From positions 1 to 21,511 of the IMG/VR virus record IMGVR_UViG_3300000151_000010: a stretch of DNA of 21,511 nt, one strand, 5' to 3'. Source of the DNA: a virus. This document shows, one piece after another, positions 1 to 8,164 of this stretch. A program made the translations under genes and the position numbers. Under the pieces are notes generated by a model that worked only from the letters and a program-made list of their open reading frames with translations, was not told where the DNA came from and searched no databases. The first letter of the stretch is position 1; the number at the start of each line of letters is the position of its first letter.

Positions 1-2
1 TA

Positions 3-392
3 CAAGGTAGTCTAGTATTAGACGGTACGATGAGCGCCACTACAATAAAATCAGGAACTATTACAGGTGACCTCATAGCAGGTACTACTATTACAGGTGA
101 TAATATTGATGGTGGCACTATCACAGGAAATAAAATAAGTGCTGCAACTAAAATTGTTGCAGGTACAGGTAATAATGTAGGTGTTCTAGATGGTGCAGAT
201 ACAACGTATAGAATTTATGCTGGTCATGCTACGGCTGCTTTAGCCCCTTTTAGAGTTAAGCAAGACGGTACGGTGATTATTGAGAAAGCTACGTCTACTG
301 GAAAGCTAGTGATAGAGGGTGATGTAATTAAGGTGTACACTACCGTTGGGGGTGTTGATACTCTTAGAGTTAAATTAGGAAACCTAGCATAA
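3..392 (+). CDS. Tail-tip (lambda J-like) protein, C-terminal part only
   Basis: The frame is open to the left window edge (reading Q-G-S-L-V-L-D-G-T before the first Met at 30), so this is the 3' end of a larger gene and the Met at 30 is internal. It holds ten-residue repeats of the type TITGDxIxxG, followed by a segment containing YRIYAGHATAALAPFRV and QDGTVII. That combination (threonine/glycine beta-repeats, then an 'AGH...APFRV..DG' block) is typical of the C-terminus of host-specificity or tail-tip proteins related to lambda gpJ. Such proteins sit at the distal end of the tail and contact the receptor. The downstream tail accessory genes fit this. What cannot be seen is the N-terminal hub part, so the J assignment rests on the C-terminal pattern alone. 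A long tail fibre with a J-like tail end is the alternative. Confidence 0.65.
   Translation, partial: QGSLVLDGTMSATTIKSGTITGDLIAGTTITGDNIDGGTITGNKISAATKIVAGTGNNVGVLDGADTTYRIYAGHATAALAPFRVKQDGTVIIEKATSTGKLVIEGDVIKVYTTVGGVDTLRVKLGNLA
57..146 (+). repeat. Three in-frame 30-nt repeats (TITGDxIxxG)
   Basis: Three consecutive ten-codon units start at 57, 87 and 117 and encode TITGDLIAGT, TITGDNIDGG and TITGNKISAA. The first two share an exact 14-base block (actattacaggtga). A degenerate fourth unit precedes them (27-56). They probably form a repetitive beta-structure in the tail-tip protein. Confidence 0.8.
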
Positions 393-393
393 T

Positions 394-684
394 ATGAGTC
401 ATGGCATCCAGATGTGGGATAGTGCAGGTGTGCTTATCTATAGTTCGACAGACATTACTTGGAATTACCTAGGGTCGTTTACTGCACCTACGAATACTTC
501 TACTACTTTTACAGGTATAACCCAAATGACAGAGCACAAAGTAATTCGTCAGATGGTAAACCAACTGACCAGCGATGATGAAGCTTACATCCACACCTTT
601 ACTTTAGTGTCAGGTGTTCTAACGTGCACAGCACCAGACACTAGCAACACTACAACTACACTTTTCACAGTATTAGGGAGATGA
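394..684 (+). CDS. Small tail accessory/fibre-associated protein (96 aa)
   Basis: This 96-residue protein begins MSHGIQMWDSAGVLIYSS, a start pattern (M-x-x-G-[IL]-x-[VM]-x-[DN]-x-x-G) common in small proteins encoded just behind phage tail-tip genes. The rest is Thr/Ser-rich and beta-prone, with no signal peptide or membrane segment. It starts one base after the preceding stop, with an AGGAA sequence roughly 10-14 bases upstream, so it is probably translated by coupling to the tail-tip gene. Its N-terminus resembles that of the next gene, which suggests a shared attachment module. The role is inferred from position and this N-terminal pattern; no catalytic motif is visible. Confidence 0.6.
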   Translation: MSHGIQMWDSAGVLIYSSTDITWNYLGSFTAPTNTSTTFTGITQMTEHKVIRQMVNQLTSDDEAYIHTFTLVSGVLTCTAPDTSNTTTTLFTVLGR

Positions 685-685
685 T

Positions 686-1681
686 ATGGGCTATGGCTTA
701 CATATAACCAACGATAGCAATCAAGTACTTATCGATTCAGATATCTCTCAAATGCACTTTGCAGGGGTCTATACTTCTGTTTCTGATGTTGAAGGTGGAA
801 CTCTACAGAACCATCAAGGTGGAACTGACAACTCTGGTGGTAACTTCCCATACCAAAACCTAAACTCACTTGGTTCTACCATAGGTCATATTTACACTTA
901 CCATATCACACAGGCAAATGTAAGCTCTAAACCCCCTATGTGCTTTATAAAGCCAACTAGTACAGGTTCAGGTGCGCCCTTTGCAGGTATCATCTTATCA
1001 AAGTTTGATGCTGGGATATGGAAGATAGATGTACTGCAAGCTACCTATACAGCAGTAGGCCCAAAGTTATATGTGTTTACTACTCTAGATCAATTGAATC
1101 TAGGGTCTGATTCTTATGGGCTAAGGGTTATGAATGAGGCGGGTGAAGCCACGTTTAATTCACAAAATCGGCCTTTAAGAATAGTCAGCGGTGGTACGAT
1201 AAATACCCCTACACTGGCACACACAGGTAGCTTAGGTAGTTCTTGGTTAGGAACACTAGATGTAAACTGTACACCTAGCGATATGACTCACGCAGCTAGT
1301 AGTATTACTATCGACAAACAGTTATATTATGTTCCATCGATAGCGCATTGTGCATTGCAATACGCTCATAGTGAGTCTGATTCAGGTATTCATAATTGGA
1401 ACAGCTATGCTTGGGCTAGAAATGATTTGTATTGGGCTTTCTATAGGTCTGCCTTTAGAATACTAAGTACTACTACATTACAATGTAGTTACGCTATATT
1501 CTATAGAGGACACTTGGCAAGAACTGCAGCCGACTCTGGCTTTGTACTAAGCCTTGAAAATCTGCTTGGAAATGTAGATGCCTCGGTTGGTTCTGCAGGT
1601 ATGGTTCCTTATAATAACTCCTCTAGGAATGTTGGAGAGGCGCAAGCGGTTATTATTACCAACTCAGATTGGTACAATTAA
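686..1681 (+). CDS. Putative tail fibre protein (331 aa)
   Basis: The N-terminus, MGYGLHITNDSNQVLIDSD, parallels that of the 96-residue protein just upstream, and the C-terminus ends in a DWYN-type sequence often seen at the ends of phage tail or fibre accessory proteins. The body is rich in Gly, Ser, Thr and aromatic residues and looks like beta-structure. AGGGAG lies a few bases before the ATG, which begins one base after the previous stop, so the two are co-transcribed and probably translationally coupled. It is probably a distal tail component or adhesin placed beside the J-like protein. It has no catalytic signature and I cannot name a family with certainty; DUF6453-like phage proteins are a possibility I could not test. 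Confidence 0.6.
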   Translation: MGYGLHITNDSNQVLIDSDISQMHFAGVYTSVSDVEGGTLQNHQGGTDNSGGNFPYQNLNSLGSTIGHIYTYHITQANVSSKPPMCFIKPTSTGSGAPFAGIILSKFDAGIWKIDVLQATYTAVGPKLYVFTTLDQLNLGSDSYGLRVMNEAGEATFNSQNRPLRIVSGGTINTPTLAHTGSLGSSWLGTLDVNCTPSDMTHAASSITIDKQLYYVPSIAHCALQYAHSESDSGIHNWNSYAWARNDLYWAFYRSAFRILSTTTLQCSYAIFYRGHLARTAADSGFVLSLENLLGNVDASVGSAGMVPYNNSSRNVGEAQAVIITNSDWYN

Positions 1682-1694
1682 AGCAGGTATATCT

Positions 1695-2474
1695 ATGGAA
1701 ATAGAAGGTGGATGGAAGGTTTTAAATAAAGAAGAGGTAGCTGGGGAATACTTAGTAACTGTTGAATTGGTTTCAGTAGCCTCTTGTAATTACACTGAAG
1801 AGGTCCACGAGCAGCTGCATGAGGAGTTAATAGGACACACTCATCGCACTGTAATATCTACCACTTTGCTTACCTTCGATCACGACCCAACTACAGAAGA
1901 TGTTGGAACTGCTGTAGATGAAACAGGCTTTTGTCCAATATTGGCAGATGTAGATATAGTTGTTATTAAGACAATAACCGAAGGTGAGGAAGATGTCTTA
2001 GAATATAACGCTAAGTTACAACCAACAGAATTTGCTGCGTTGTTTGACATGCTACCTATTAGTGTAGAGGTTATACCTACTTCAATGTCTCTAAAAGGTG
2101 ACTGGCTTCATTTATACTATGCGAGTGCTAAGCACGAGCCCCCCACACAATTCTTCATCGACTCGTTCTTTCTTTATTCTGTACGTATTCATAAGAATAC
2201 TGGGGAGATTAGACGAAAAGGCTATAACAAAGGCTTGACCCTGGCCTCAGAGGTTACAAGTACTCTAGTGGGGTTTGAAGAAATAGAGAATATACTCGCT
2301 ACTGGCACCTATCTTGATGAACCCAGGGTGACTATTTACCACATGAAATCTTCAGATGAGAAGGACTATGTCACTAATGTCGCTACGGTAGAAATACCAT
2401 ACTACGGGACAACCTTCGAGAATGGTGTTGTAATACGCACTAGAGAATACACGAGAGAGATGAATAATGTATAA
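1695..2474 (+). CDS. Hypothetical phage protein (259 aa)
   Basis: I do not recognise this protein. The open frame extends back to an ATG at 1578, but that would overlap about 100 bases of the preceding gene in another frame. The ATG at 1695 lies 13 bases after the upstream stop, has an AGG a few bases upstream, and starts MEIEGGWKVLNKEEVAGEYLV, so I chose it. The protein is acidic overall and mixed alpha/beta in appearance, with no signal peptide, membrane helix or recognisable catalytic motif. It lies between tail genes and the portal, so a tail or head-tail role is plausible but unproven. Its end overlaps the start of a 37-codon gene. Confidence 0.6.
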   Translation: MEIEGGWKVLNKEEVAGEYLVTVELVSVASCNYTEEVHEQLHEELIGHTHRTVISTTLLTFDHDPTTEDVGTAVDETGFCPILADVDIVVIKTITEGEEDVLEYNAKLQPTEFAALFDMLPISVEVIPTSMSLKGDWLHLYYASAKHEPPTQFFIDSFFLYSVRIHKNTGEIRRKGYNKGLTLASEVTSTLVGFEEIENILATGTYLDEPRVTIYHMKSSDEKDYVTNVATVEIPYYGTTFENGVVIRTREYTREMNNV

Positions 2475-2580
2475 GGTAAACCTAATAGTTTGTCAGTATG
2501 AACATAAGCAGGTTAAAAATTATGATAAAATCACGAAAAAGCCTTTGTACCCCCAGAATATGATAGGATACGCACTATGA
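2467..2580 (+). CDS. 37-residue mini-gene bridging tail region and portal
   Basis: An ATG at 2467 lies inside the last codons of the upstream gene, with a purine-rich GAGAGAG about 5-10 bases before it. The frame runs 37 codons (starting MYKVNLIVCQYEHK, ending MIGYAL) and ends in a TGA that overlaps the portal ATG as ATGA. This overlap at both ends is typical of translationally coupled phage genes. It also fills what would otherwise be the only gene-free gap of about 100 bases in this part of the window. The product is small and fairly basic, with no recognisable domain. It could be a real small protein or a leader whose translation feeds ribosomes to the portal start. Confidence 0.5.
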   Translation: MYKVNLIVCQYEHKQVKNYDKITKKPLYPQNMIGYAL

Positions 2581-4748
2581 AGAATAATATATCAGATTTA
2601 GATATTGATGCGACTGAACTAGATACTTTAGTTGATTGGGAAAACCCACCTAAAATTGAAGACCTGAAGCAAGACTTAACAGAAGCACAGTCTGCTCATT
2701 CAGATCATATCATCGATGTCGAGAACTGGTTAGACGCTCTAAACGGCAAACAGAAGCTTAGCACTAAACCTGGTCGTTCTAAGATTGTTCCTAAACTTAT
2801 TCGTAAGCAAGCTGAGTGGCGTTACGCTGCATTAAGTGAACCTTTCCTATCTACCGATGACTTGTTCAATACAGCACCGGCTACCTTCGAAGATAAGAAG
2901 GCTGCTGAGCAGAATGGTCAAGTACTTAACTACCAAATTAACTGCAAGATTGATAAGACTAAGTTTATCGATGAATACGTACGTACATGTGTGGATGAAG
3001 GTACATCTATTATTAAGTTAGGTTGGGACTACAAAGAGGAGACTGTTGAAGTTGAAGTACCTGACTTTGATTTCCAACCTACACAAGAAGCAAACCAAGT
3101 ACACCAACAGTTACATGCAATGATGCAAGAAGACCCTGAGAGATTTCAACAAGAAATCCCACCAGAGATGCAACAAGCACATGAAATGTCTATGCAAGGT
3201 GGTACAGCAGTTATGCCTGTACAGGTCGGGTCTCATACTGAGGAACAAGTTAAGGTTATTAAGAACCAGCCTACTATTGAAGTGTGTAACTACGCAAACG
3301 TAATAGTTGACCCTACATGTGAAGGTGACATAGATACCGCTGAGTTTATAATCTATAGCTTTGAGACATCAATGTCTCAGCTAAAGAAAGATGGTAGATA
3401 TAAGAACCTAGACGCAGTCAGCTTAGATAGTGGTAGTGTGCTGTCAACTCCAGATCACTCTGTTGATGATGACTCTAGCTTTACTTTCAAAGACAAACCA
3501 CGTAAGAAGATTGTAGGATATGAATACTGGGGATTCTGGGATATCAACGGTACAGGTGAAGTAGAACCTTTCGTAGCTACCTGGGTAGGTGACACTCTGA
3601 TTAGATTAGAAGAGAATCCGTTCCCTGACAAGAAGTTACCATTTGTAATCGTACAGTACTTACCTAAGCGTAAGGCCGTGTATGGTGAACCTGATGGGTT
3701 ACTGATTGAAGACAACCAGAAGATTATCGGAGCTGTAACTAGAGGTATGATTGATGTTATCGGTCGTAGTGCTAACGGACAGATGGGTACACGTAAGGAT
3801 GCATTAGACGTTTCTAACTACCGTAAGTTTGAACGTGGTGAAGACTTTAAGTTCAACTCTAACGTAGACCCTAGACAAGCTTTCCATATGGAGACTTACC
3901 CAGAGATTCCTGGTAGTGCACTAAATATGCTTACGTTACAAAATAACGAAGCTGAGTCACTTACAGGAGTTAAAGCATTTAGTTCAGGTATCACAGGACA
4001 AGCATTAGGTACAACTGCTACAGGTATTAGGTCAGCACTAGATGCTACATCTAAACGTGAGTTAGGTATCCTTAGACGTCTAGCTAATGGTATTAACCAG
4101 ATGGGGCGTAAGATTATATCTATGAACGCTGAGTTCTTAGGTGATGAAGAAATCATCAGAGTAACTAATGAAGAGTTTGTAGCTATCAACCGTGAAGACT
4201 TAGGTGGTATGTATGACATTAAACTAAACATATCTACAGCAGAAGCTGACACTGAGAAAGCTCAGGAGTTATCATTCATGCTTCAGACTATGGGTAACAA
4301 CATGCCTCCAGAGATGTCACAGATGGTACTAGCAGATATTGCTAAGTTACGTAAAATGCCTGAGTTGTCTAAGCGTATTCAAGAATACAAGCCACAACCT
4401 GACCCTATGGCTCAACAGATGAAGGAACTTGAAATGCAGCTGTTACAAGCACAGATTGCTAATGAGCAAGCTAAGGCACAAGAGAACCAGGTTGATGTAG
4501 GTCTGAAACAAGCTAAGACACAAACAGAACAAGCTAAAGCTAGAGGACTACATAGTACCTCTGACTTGAATGACTTAGACTTTGTTAATAAAGAATCAGG
4601 TGTACCTGATGCAAACAAAGAGGAGCAGATGAAGTTAGCTCATGGTCAAGAGATGCAAAAGAAAGAGTTTGATAGATTATCAAATTTAGACAGTAAGGCG
4701 ATAGATGGTATGATGCAGGGAGCTAATACTAACTATCCGGGACTTTAA
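2577..4748 (+). CDS. Portal protein, N4 gp59-like (723 aa)
   Basis: The portal forms the dodecameric ring at the head vertex through which DNA is packaged and ejected. The size (723 residues) and the position two genes before the scaffold candidate and three before an N4-gp56-type capsid protein fit the large N4-like portals. Visible features are an acidic N-terminus, a conserved-looking body with KPGRSKIVPKLIRKQAEWR and later GYEYWGFWDINGTGEV and LPFVIVQYLPKRK, and a Gln/Met-rich segment around residues 165-225 that looks like an insertion. The C-terminal region, about 609-660, is a Gln/Ala/Lys-rich coiled coil, as expected for the portal crown or barrel. AGGA lies 8 bases before the ATG, which overlaps the stop of the mini-gene. 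The family call is strong; exact homology to gp59 rests on recall. Confidence 0.88.
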   Translation: MKNNISDLDIDATELDTLVDWENPPKIEDLKQDLTEAQSAHSDHIIDVENWLDALNGKQKLSTKPGRSKIVPKLIRKQAEWRYAALSEPFLSTDDLFNTAPATFEDKKAAEQNGQVLNYQINCKIDKTKFIDEYVRTCVDEGTSIIKLGWDYKEETVEVEVPDFDFQPTQEANQVHQQLHAMMQEDPERFQQEIPPEMQQAHEMSMQGGTAVMPVQVGSHTEEQVKVIKNQPTIEVCNYANVIVDPTCEGDIDTAEFIIYSFETSMSQLKKDGRYKNLDAVSLDSGSVLSTPDHSVDDDSSFTFKDKPRKKIVGYEYWGFWDINGTGEVEPFVATWVGDTLIRLEENPFPDKKLPFVIVQYLPKRKAVYGEPDGLLIEDNQKIIGAVTRGMIDVIGRSANGQMGTRKDALDVSNYRKFERGEDFKFNSNVDPRQAFHMETYPEIPGSALNMLTLQNNEAESLTGVKAFSSGITGQALGTTATGIRSALDATSKRELGILRRLANGINQMGRKIISMNAEFLGDEEIIRVTNEEFVAINREDLGGMYDIKLNISTAEADTEKAQELSFMLQTMGNNMPPEMSQMVLADIAKLRKMPELSKRIQEYKPQPDPMAQQMKELEMQLLQAQIANEQAKAQENQVDVGLKQAKTQTEQAKARGLHSTSDLNDLDFVNKESGVPDANKEEQMKLAHGQEMQKKEFDRLSNLDSKAIDGMMQGANTNYPGL

Positions 4749-4766
4749 CAATATGAGGGTAATAAC

Positions 4767-5105
4767 ATGACACAAGAGGAACAGTTAGACAGCTTAGAAT
4801 TTAGTATGGATGAGGCTAAACACTTTATCAGTGTGAAAAACAGTATGCTGAAACTACAAAATAATCGCGATTTTAAAAAGGTGATTACAGAGTACTACTT
4901 CAAAGAAGAGGCTGCTAGGTTAGTTATGGCTAAAAGCTCTAACCTTAATGTAGAACAGCAGCTACTAGTTGATAAAATGATTTATGGTGTGGGGTCACTT
5001 GCTAAGTTCTTAGATAGCGTAATCTCTAGAGGCACTCAAGCAGAGCAAGCTCTAGCAGAAGACGAAGATACAAAAGCTAGTATCCTTCAGGAGGGTTTAG
5101 TATAA
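4767..5105 (+). CDS. Small N4 gp58-like virion-region protein (112 aa)
   Basis: This 112-residue, largely alpha-helical, acidic protein has no membrane segment or catalytic motif. GAGGGT lies just upstream of its ATG, and its stop overlaps the next start as TAATG, so its translation is coupled to the scaffold candidate. In N4-like phages a small protein of unknown function lies between portal and scaffold, and this gene matches in size and place. It may act in head assembly, but nothing in the sequence proves that. Confidence 0.65.
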   Translation: MTQEEQLDSLEFSMDEAKHFISVKNSMLKLQNNRDFKKVITEYYFKEEAARLVMAKSSNLNVEQQLLVDKMIYGVGSLAKFLDSVISRGTQAEQALAEDEDTKASILQEGLV

Positions 5106-6259
5106 TGACTACAAACAATGACGCATTAGGAATGTCAGACGAAGATTTCTTGAAAAAAGACTTCGGAGACTTCGAAGAAACACCAGCAGTAGAAACTGCT
5201 GAACTAGACACTGAAGTGACAGAAGAGCAAACTTCTGAAGCTGATGTAGAGACTCAAGTGATTGAGACTCAAGATAACGCCCAGGAGCAACCTGAGCCGG
5301 AACCGTTAGATGATGTAGATAGCCAACCATTTGAGGATACTCAAAAGGAGCAGGAACCTTCAGCTAAAAGTACTGAGCCAGCGTCTCTTGATACAGAAGT
5401 CAAAGTAGATGACACAGATGGGGATACCCAAGAAACATCAACTGTAGACTTCCAAGGAGCATATGAGAGGATTTTCGCACCCTTTAAGGCCAATGGCAGT
5501 GAGATGCAGGTGGACACGGTTGACGATGTAATGTCATTAATGAAGATGGGAGCTAACTACCAGAAGAAAATGGCAACGTTAGCACCTAATCTGAAGTTAG
5601 TGAAAATGCTTGAGAATAATAACTTACTAGATGCTAGTAAGCTAAACAACTTAATCGACATCTCTAAGAAGAACCCTGCTGCAATTGCTAAGCTTATAAA
5701 AGATAGTGGGATAGACCCTCTCGATATTGATACTGATGAAGAGGTGAAGTACACCCCTAATGACTACAATGTATCAGACAAAGAGTACAAGTTAGATGAA
5801 GCACTAGAAGGCATCAAAGATAGTAGGTCTTTCAACGACACCATTGACGTTTTAACTAATCAATGGGACGCTGCAAGTAGAAATATAATCACTGAGAACC
5901 CTCAGATTATAGGTATTATCGATGAACATATGCAGAATGGTGTGTATGCTGAAGTGAATAAGTTAGTCTCAAAGGAGCGCGCCTTAGGTAGATTAGAAGG
6001 TGTCTCTGATGTAGCAGCTTATCAACAGGCAGCAAACTACTTAGCTAGTATTGGCGTGCTGAACAACGGAGACACTAAGAAGGTGGCTACACCACCTACG
6101 TCAGATGTATCAAGTAAGACAAAAGCAAAGGATGATGCTCAGTTAACGAATAAACGTAAAGCTGCAGCATCTACAAAGACAAGTAGCAAACCTACGACTT
6201 CTCAACCAGACTTCTTAAAGATGACGGATGATGAGTTTATGAAGATGGCTGCTGTCTAA
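5105..6259 (+). CDS. Probable head scaffolding protein, N4 gp57-like (384 aa)
   Basis: The gene lies directly before the major capsid gene, the usual place for a scaffold. The first ~120 residues are extremely rich in Glu, Asp, Thr and Gln and likely disordered. The middle (about 115-320) is helical with a block containing LMKMGANYQKKMATLAPNLK. The last ~65 residues are Lys/Thr/Ser-rich and end in a short acidic, helical tail (FLKMTDDEFMKMAAV). This layout of an acidic, flexible N-terminus and a charged helical C-terminus that would bind the capsid protein is typical of phage scaffolds. A strong AGGAGGG lies 9 bases upstream of the ATG. Interestingly, the N-terminal 'MSDEDFLKKDF' and the C-terminal 'MTDDEFMKMA' resemble one another. 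No protease motif is visible. Confidence 0.75.
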   Translation: MTTNNDALGMSDEDFLKKDFGDFEETPAVETAELDTEVTEEQTSEADVETQVIETQDNAQEQPEPEPLDDVDSQPFEDTQKEQEPSAKSTEPASLDTEVKVDDTDGDTQETSTVDFQGAYERIFAPFKANGSEMQVDTVDDVMSLMKMGANYQKKMATLAPNLKLVKMLENNNLLDASKLNNLIDISKKNPAAIAKLIKDSGIDPLDIDTDEEVKYTPNDYNVSDKEYKLDEALEGIKDSRSFNDTIDVLTNQWDAASRNIITENPQIIGIIDEHMQNGVYAEVNKLVSKERALGRLEGVSDVAAYQQAANYLASIGVLNNGDTKKVATPPTSDVSSKTKAKDDAQLTNKRKAAASTKTSSKPTTSQPDFLKMTDDEFMKMAAV

Positions 6260-6286
6260 TTTTATGAAGCTTTATAGGAGAATATA

Positions 6287-7516
6287 ATGGCTCAAGTATA
6301 CGGTGACGGTACTAATTCAACAGTAGGTGCACAGGCACGTACTGATTTTTATAACAAAAAGGCGCTAATTGCAGTACGTGATAAGCAGTACTTCATGCCT
6401 TTGGCTAACGTTCAGGCTATGCCTAAACATCACGGTAAGACAATTAAACAAGACGTTTACTTACCTTTACTAGATGATTTGAACATCAACGACCAAGGTA
6501 TTGACGCTTCTGGCGCAACTATCGACAGTACTAAGTTTTCAGCTTGGACTAAAGCTGGTGCTTTAATTGGTGCTGCATACACAACAGCAGCTTTAGCTGC
6601 TGCTGCAACTGGTGCTGCTGTAGTTCAACAGAACTCTGGTAACTTATACGGTTCAGGTAAGGACATCGGTTTAATCGCTGCTAAACTTCCTGCATTGACT
6701 GAGAACGGTGGACGTGTTAACCGTGTAGGCTTTAAGCGTACACAGATTACTGGTTCAATCGTTAAGCAAGGTTTCTTTACTGAGTACACTCAGGAGTCTT
6801 TGGACTTTGATTCTGATTCTGAACTACTTTCTCATATTACTGAGGAAATGGTACAGGGCGCTACTGAATTAACTGAAGCGGCTTTACAGTCTGACTTGAT
6901 TAATTCTGCGACTACTACAGGTACAGCTTACTTTAAAGGCGGTACTACTAAAGCTACAGTATCAGGTGTTGTTACTTACACTGACTTAATGAACTTGTCT
7001 ATCGCTCTAGATAACAACAAGACACCTAAGCAGACTAAAGTAATCTCTGGTTCTCGTTTAGTTGATACTAAAACTATCAATGGTGGCCGTATCATGTATG
7101 TAGGTTCAGAGATGATTCCTGCTTTACGTGCTATGACTGACTTACACAGTGCTCCAGCATTTGTGTCAGTAGAGAAGTATGCTGATGCAGGCAACGTAGT
7201 AAACGGTGAGATTGGTTCTATTGACCAGTTCCGCATCGTTGTTGTTCCTGAGATGCAGTACTCTGCTAAAGGCGGCGCGGCTGGTGTAGACATCTACCCG
7301 ATGTTAGTTGTTGGTGATGGTTCATTTACTACTATTGGTTTCCAAACTGATGGTAAGACTGTGAAGTTCACTACTACGCACAAGAAGCCTGGTAAAGATG
7401 TAGCAGACCTTAACGACCCTTACGGCGAGAAAGGTTTCTACTCAATCAAGTGGTACTACGGATTCATGGCACTACGTGCTGAGCGTCTAGGTATCATCTG
7501 GACTAAAGCTGCTTAA
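6287..7516 (+). CDS. Major capsid protein, N4-gp56 family (409 aa)
   Basis: This is the HK97-fold shell protein of the head. The segment after the N-terminus ([20 protein letters not shown], then [18 protein letters not shown]) is characteristic of the N4-gp56 major capsid family, as is the length of about 400 residues. An Ala-rich stretch lies near residues 97-112. The central part contains '[16 protein letters not shown]', and the C-terminus holds '[25 protein letters not shown]', the expected final strand. A perfect AGGAG stands 6 bases before the ATG. The gene uses more C-ending codons than its neighbours, as expected for a very highly expressed gene. Two hairpins follow the gene. Confidence 0.93.
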   Translation: MAQVYGDGTNSTVGAQARTDFYNKKALIAVRDKQYFMPLANVQAMPKHHGKTIKQDVYLPLLDDLNINDQGIDASGATIDSTKFSAWTKAGALIGAAYTTAALAAAATGAAVVQQNSGNLYGSGKDIGLIAAKLPALTENGGRVNRVGFKRTQITGSIVKQGFFTEYTQESLDFDSDSELLSHITEEMVQGATELTEAALQSDLINSATTTGTAYFKGGTTKATVSGVVTYTDLMNLSIALDNNKTPKQTKVISGSRLVDTKTINGGRIMYVGSEMIPALRAMTDLHSAPAFVSVEKYADAGNVVNGEIGSIDQFRIVVVPEMQYSAKGGAAGVDIYPMLVVGDGSFTTIGFQTDGKTVKFTTTHKKPGKDVADLNDPYGEKGFYSIKWYYGFMALRAERLGIIWTKAA

Positions 7517-7527
7517 GTAGAGCTTTA
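7504..7527 (+). promoter_or_regulatory. Hairpin 1 over the capsid stop codon
   Basis: TAAAGCT (7504-7510) and AGCTTTA (7521-7527) form a perfect 7-bp inverted repeat with a 10-base loop containing the capsid stop codon. It is moderately AT-rich and no T-run follows. Its meaning is uncertain; it lies immediately before a stronger hairpin. Confidence 0.45.
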
Positions 7528-7532
7528 ACCTT

Positions 7533-7569
7533 GGTAGGCTGTTAGCACGCAAGTGCGGTGCAGCCTACC
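7533..7569 (+). promoter_or_regulatory. Strong hairpin after the capsid gene
   Basis: GGTAGGCTG (7533-7541) pairs perfectly with CAGCCTACC (7561-7569). Inside it GCAC (7545-7548) and GTGC (7553-7556) pair across a GCAA tetraloop of the GNRA class. This gives a two-part stem of 9 plus 4 bp. There is no run of T after the stem, so it is not a textbook intrinsic terminator. It may be an attenuator, an RNA-processing site or a 3' stabiliser that keeps capsid mRNA more abundant than the genes behind it. Confidence 0.65.
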
Positions 7570-7580
7570 TCATTAATTCC

Positions 7581-7586
7581 GGGAGG
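7581..7586 (+). promoter_or_regulatory. Ribosome binding site GGGAGG deciding the start at 7591
   Basis: GGGAGG lies 4 bases before the ATG at 7591. The frame is open back to a GTG at 7558, but that would put the start inside the strong hairpin, so the ATG at 7591 is preferred. Confidence 0.75.
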
Positions 7587-7590
7587 AACC

Positions 7591-8160
7591 ATGAACATAG
7601 AAAATTTGACATCTAAACAGATAAGCGATAAGCTAGCCGAACACGGTATTAAGATGCATTTTAATTCAAACAGAAAAAAGCTTGAGGAAGCTTTACTTAC
7701 TATTACTACTCATGAGGATGATATTATGGAAACAGCAACAGCAGATGTAATTGAACTAGCACCAGGTACTACACACACAGCAGAAGGTATTGAACTTGAG
7801 GGAAAAGTATCTTCAGAAGCTATGAAGCTAATTAGAATTATTGTTAGACCTAACGACCCACTAAAGCGTGAGTCTGAAGGTGACATCTTTACAGCAGGTA
7901 GCGACTTAGTTGATCGTGGCAGAGCTGTTAAGAAGTATGTACCTTACAATAATGAAGAAGGCTGGCACGTTCCTAATATTATTTATCAGAACATGAAAGA
8001 AGCTGAGTGTCAAATCTTTAAAAAGGTTAGACGTAATGGTGAAGACATGATGGAAACACAGATGATTAAAGCGTACAATATTGAGATATTACCACAACTT
8101 ACTCAAGCTGAGTTAGATACCTTAGCTAGCACGCAGAAGGCGCATAACACACTAGGATAG
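7591..8160 (+). CDS. N4 gp55-like head-region protein (189 aa)
   Basis: This protein directly follows the capsid gene, where N4-like phages carry the gp55 gene of similar size. The N-terminus, with LTSKQISDKLAEHGIKMHFN and KKLEEALL, looks like a small helical SAP/LEM-like or HeH-type fold, often present in small phage head proteins. The remainder (about 80-189) is mixed alpha/beta with VRPNDPLKRESEGD and a Trp-containing VPYNNEEGWHVPN segment. No enzyme signature is visible. The start was chosen by the GGGAGG site. Role in head completion or decoration is inferred from place only. Confidence 0.65.
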   Translation: MNIENLTSKQISDKLAEHGIKMHFNSNRKKLEEALLTITTHEDDIMETATADVIELAPGTTHTAEGIELEGKVSSEAMKLIRIIVRPNDPLKRESEGDIFTAGSDLVDRGRAVKKYVPYNNEEGWHVPNIIYQNMKEAECQIFKKVRRNGEDMMETQMIKAYNIEILPQLTQAELDTLASTQKAHNTLG

Positions 8161-8164
8161 AACT

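Noticed and set aside
1578-1694. Upstream start (ATG at 1578) for the 259-residue protein
   Set aside because: It would overlap about 100 bases of the fibre gene in another frame. The ATG at 1695 follows the fibre stop by 13 bases and has a better upstream purine block.
3455-5754. - strand frames opposite portal and scaffold genes, and the 61-codon + strand frame at 2836-3021
   Set aside because: These are shadows in other frames of well-supported genes, with no start signals or family resemblance.
7558-7590. GTG start at 7558 for the gp55-like gene
   Set aside because: It lies inside the strong hairpin and lacks a ribosome site, whereas GGGAGG precedes the ATG at 7591.
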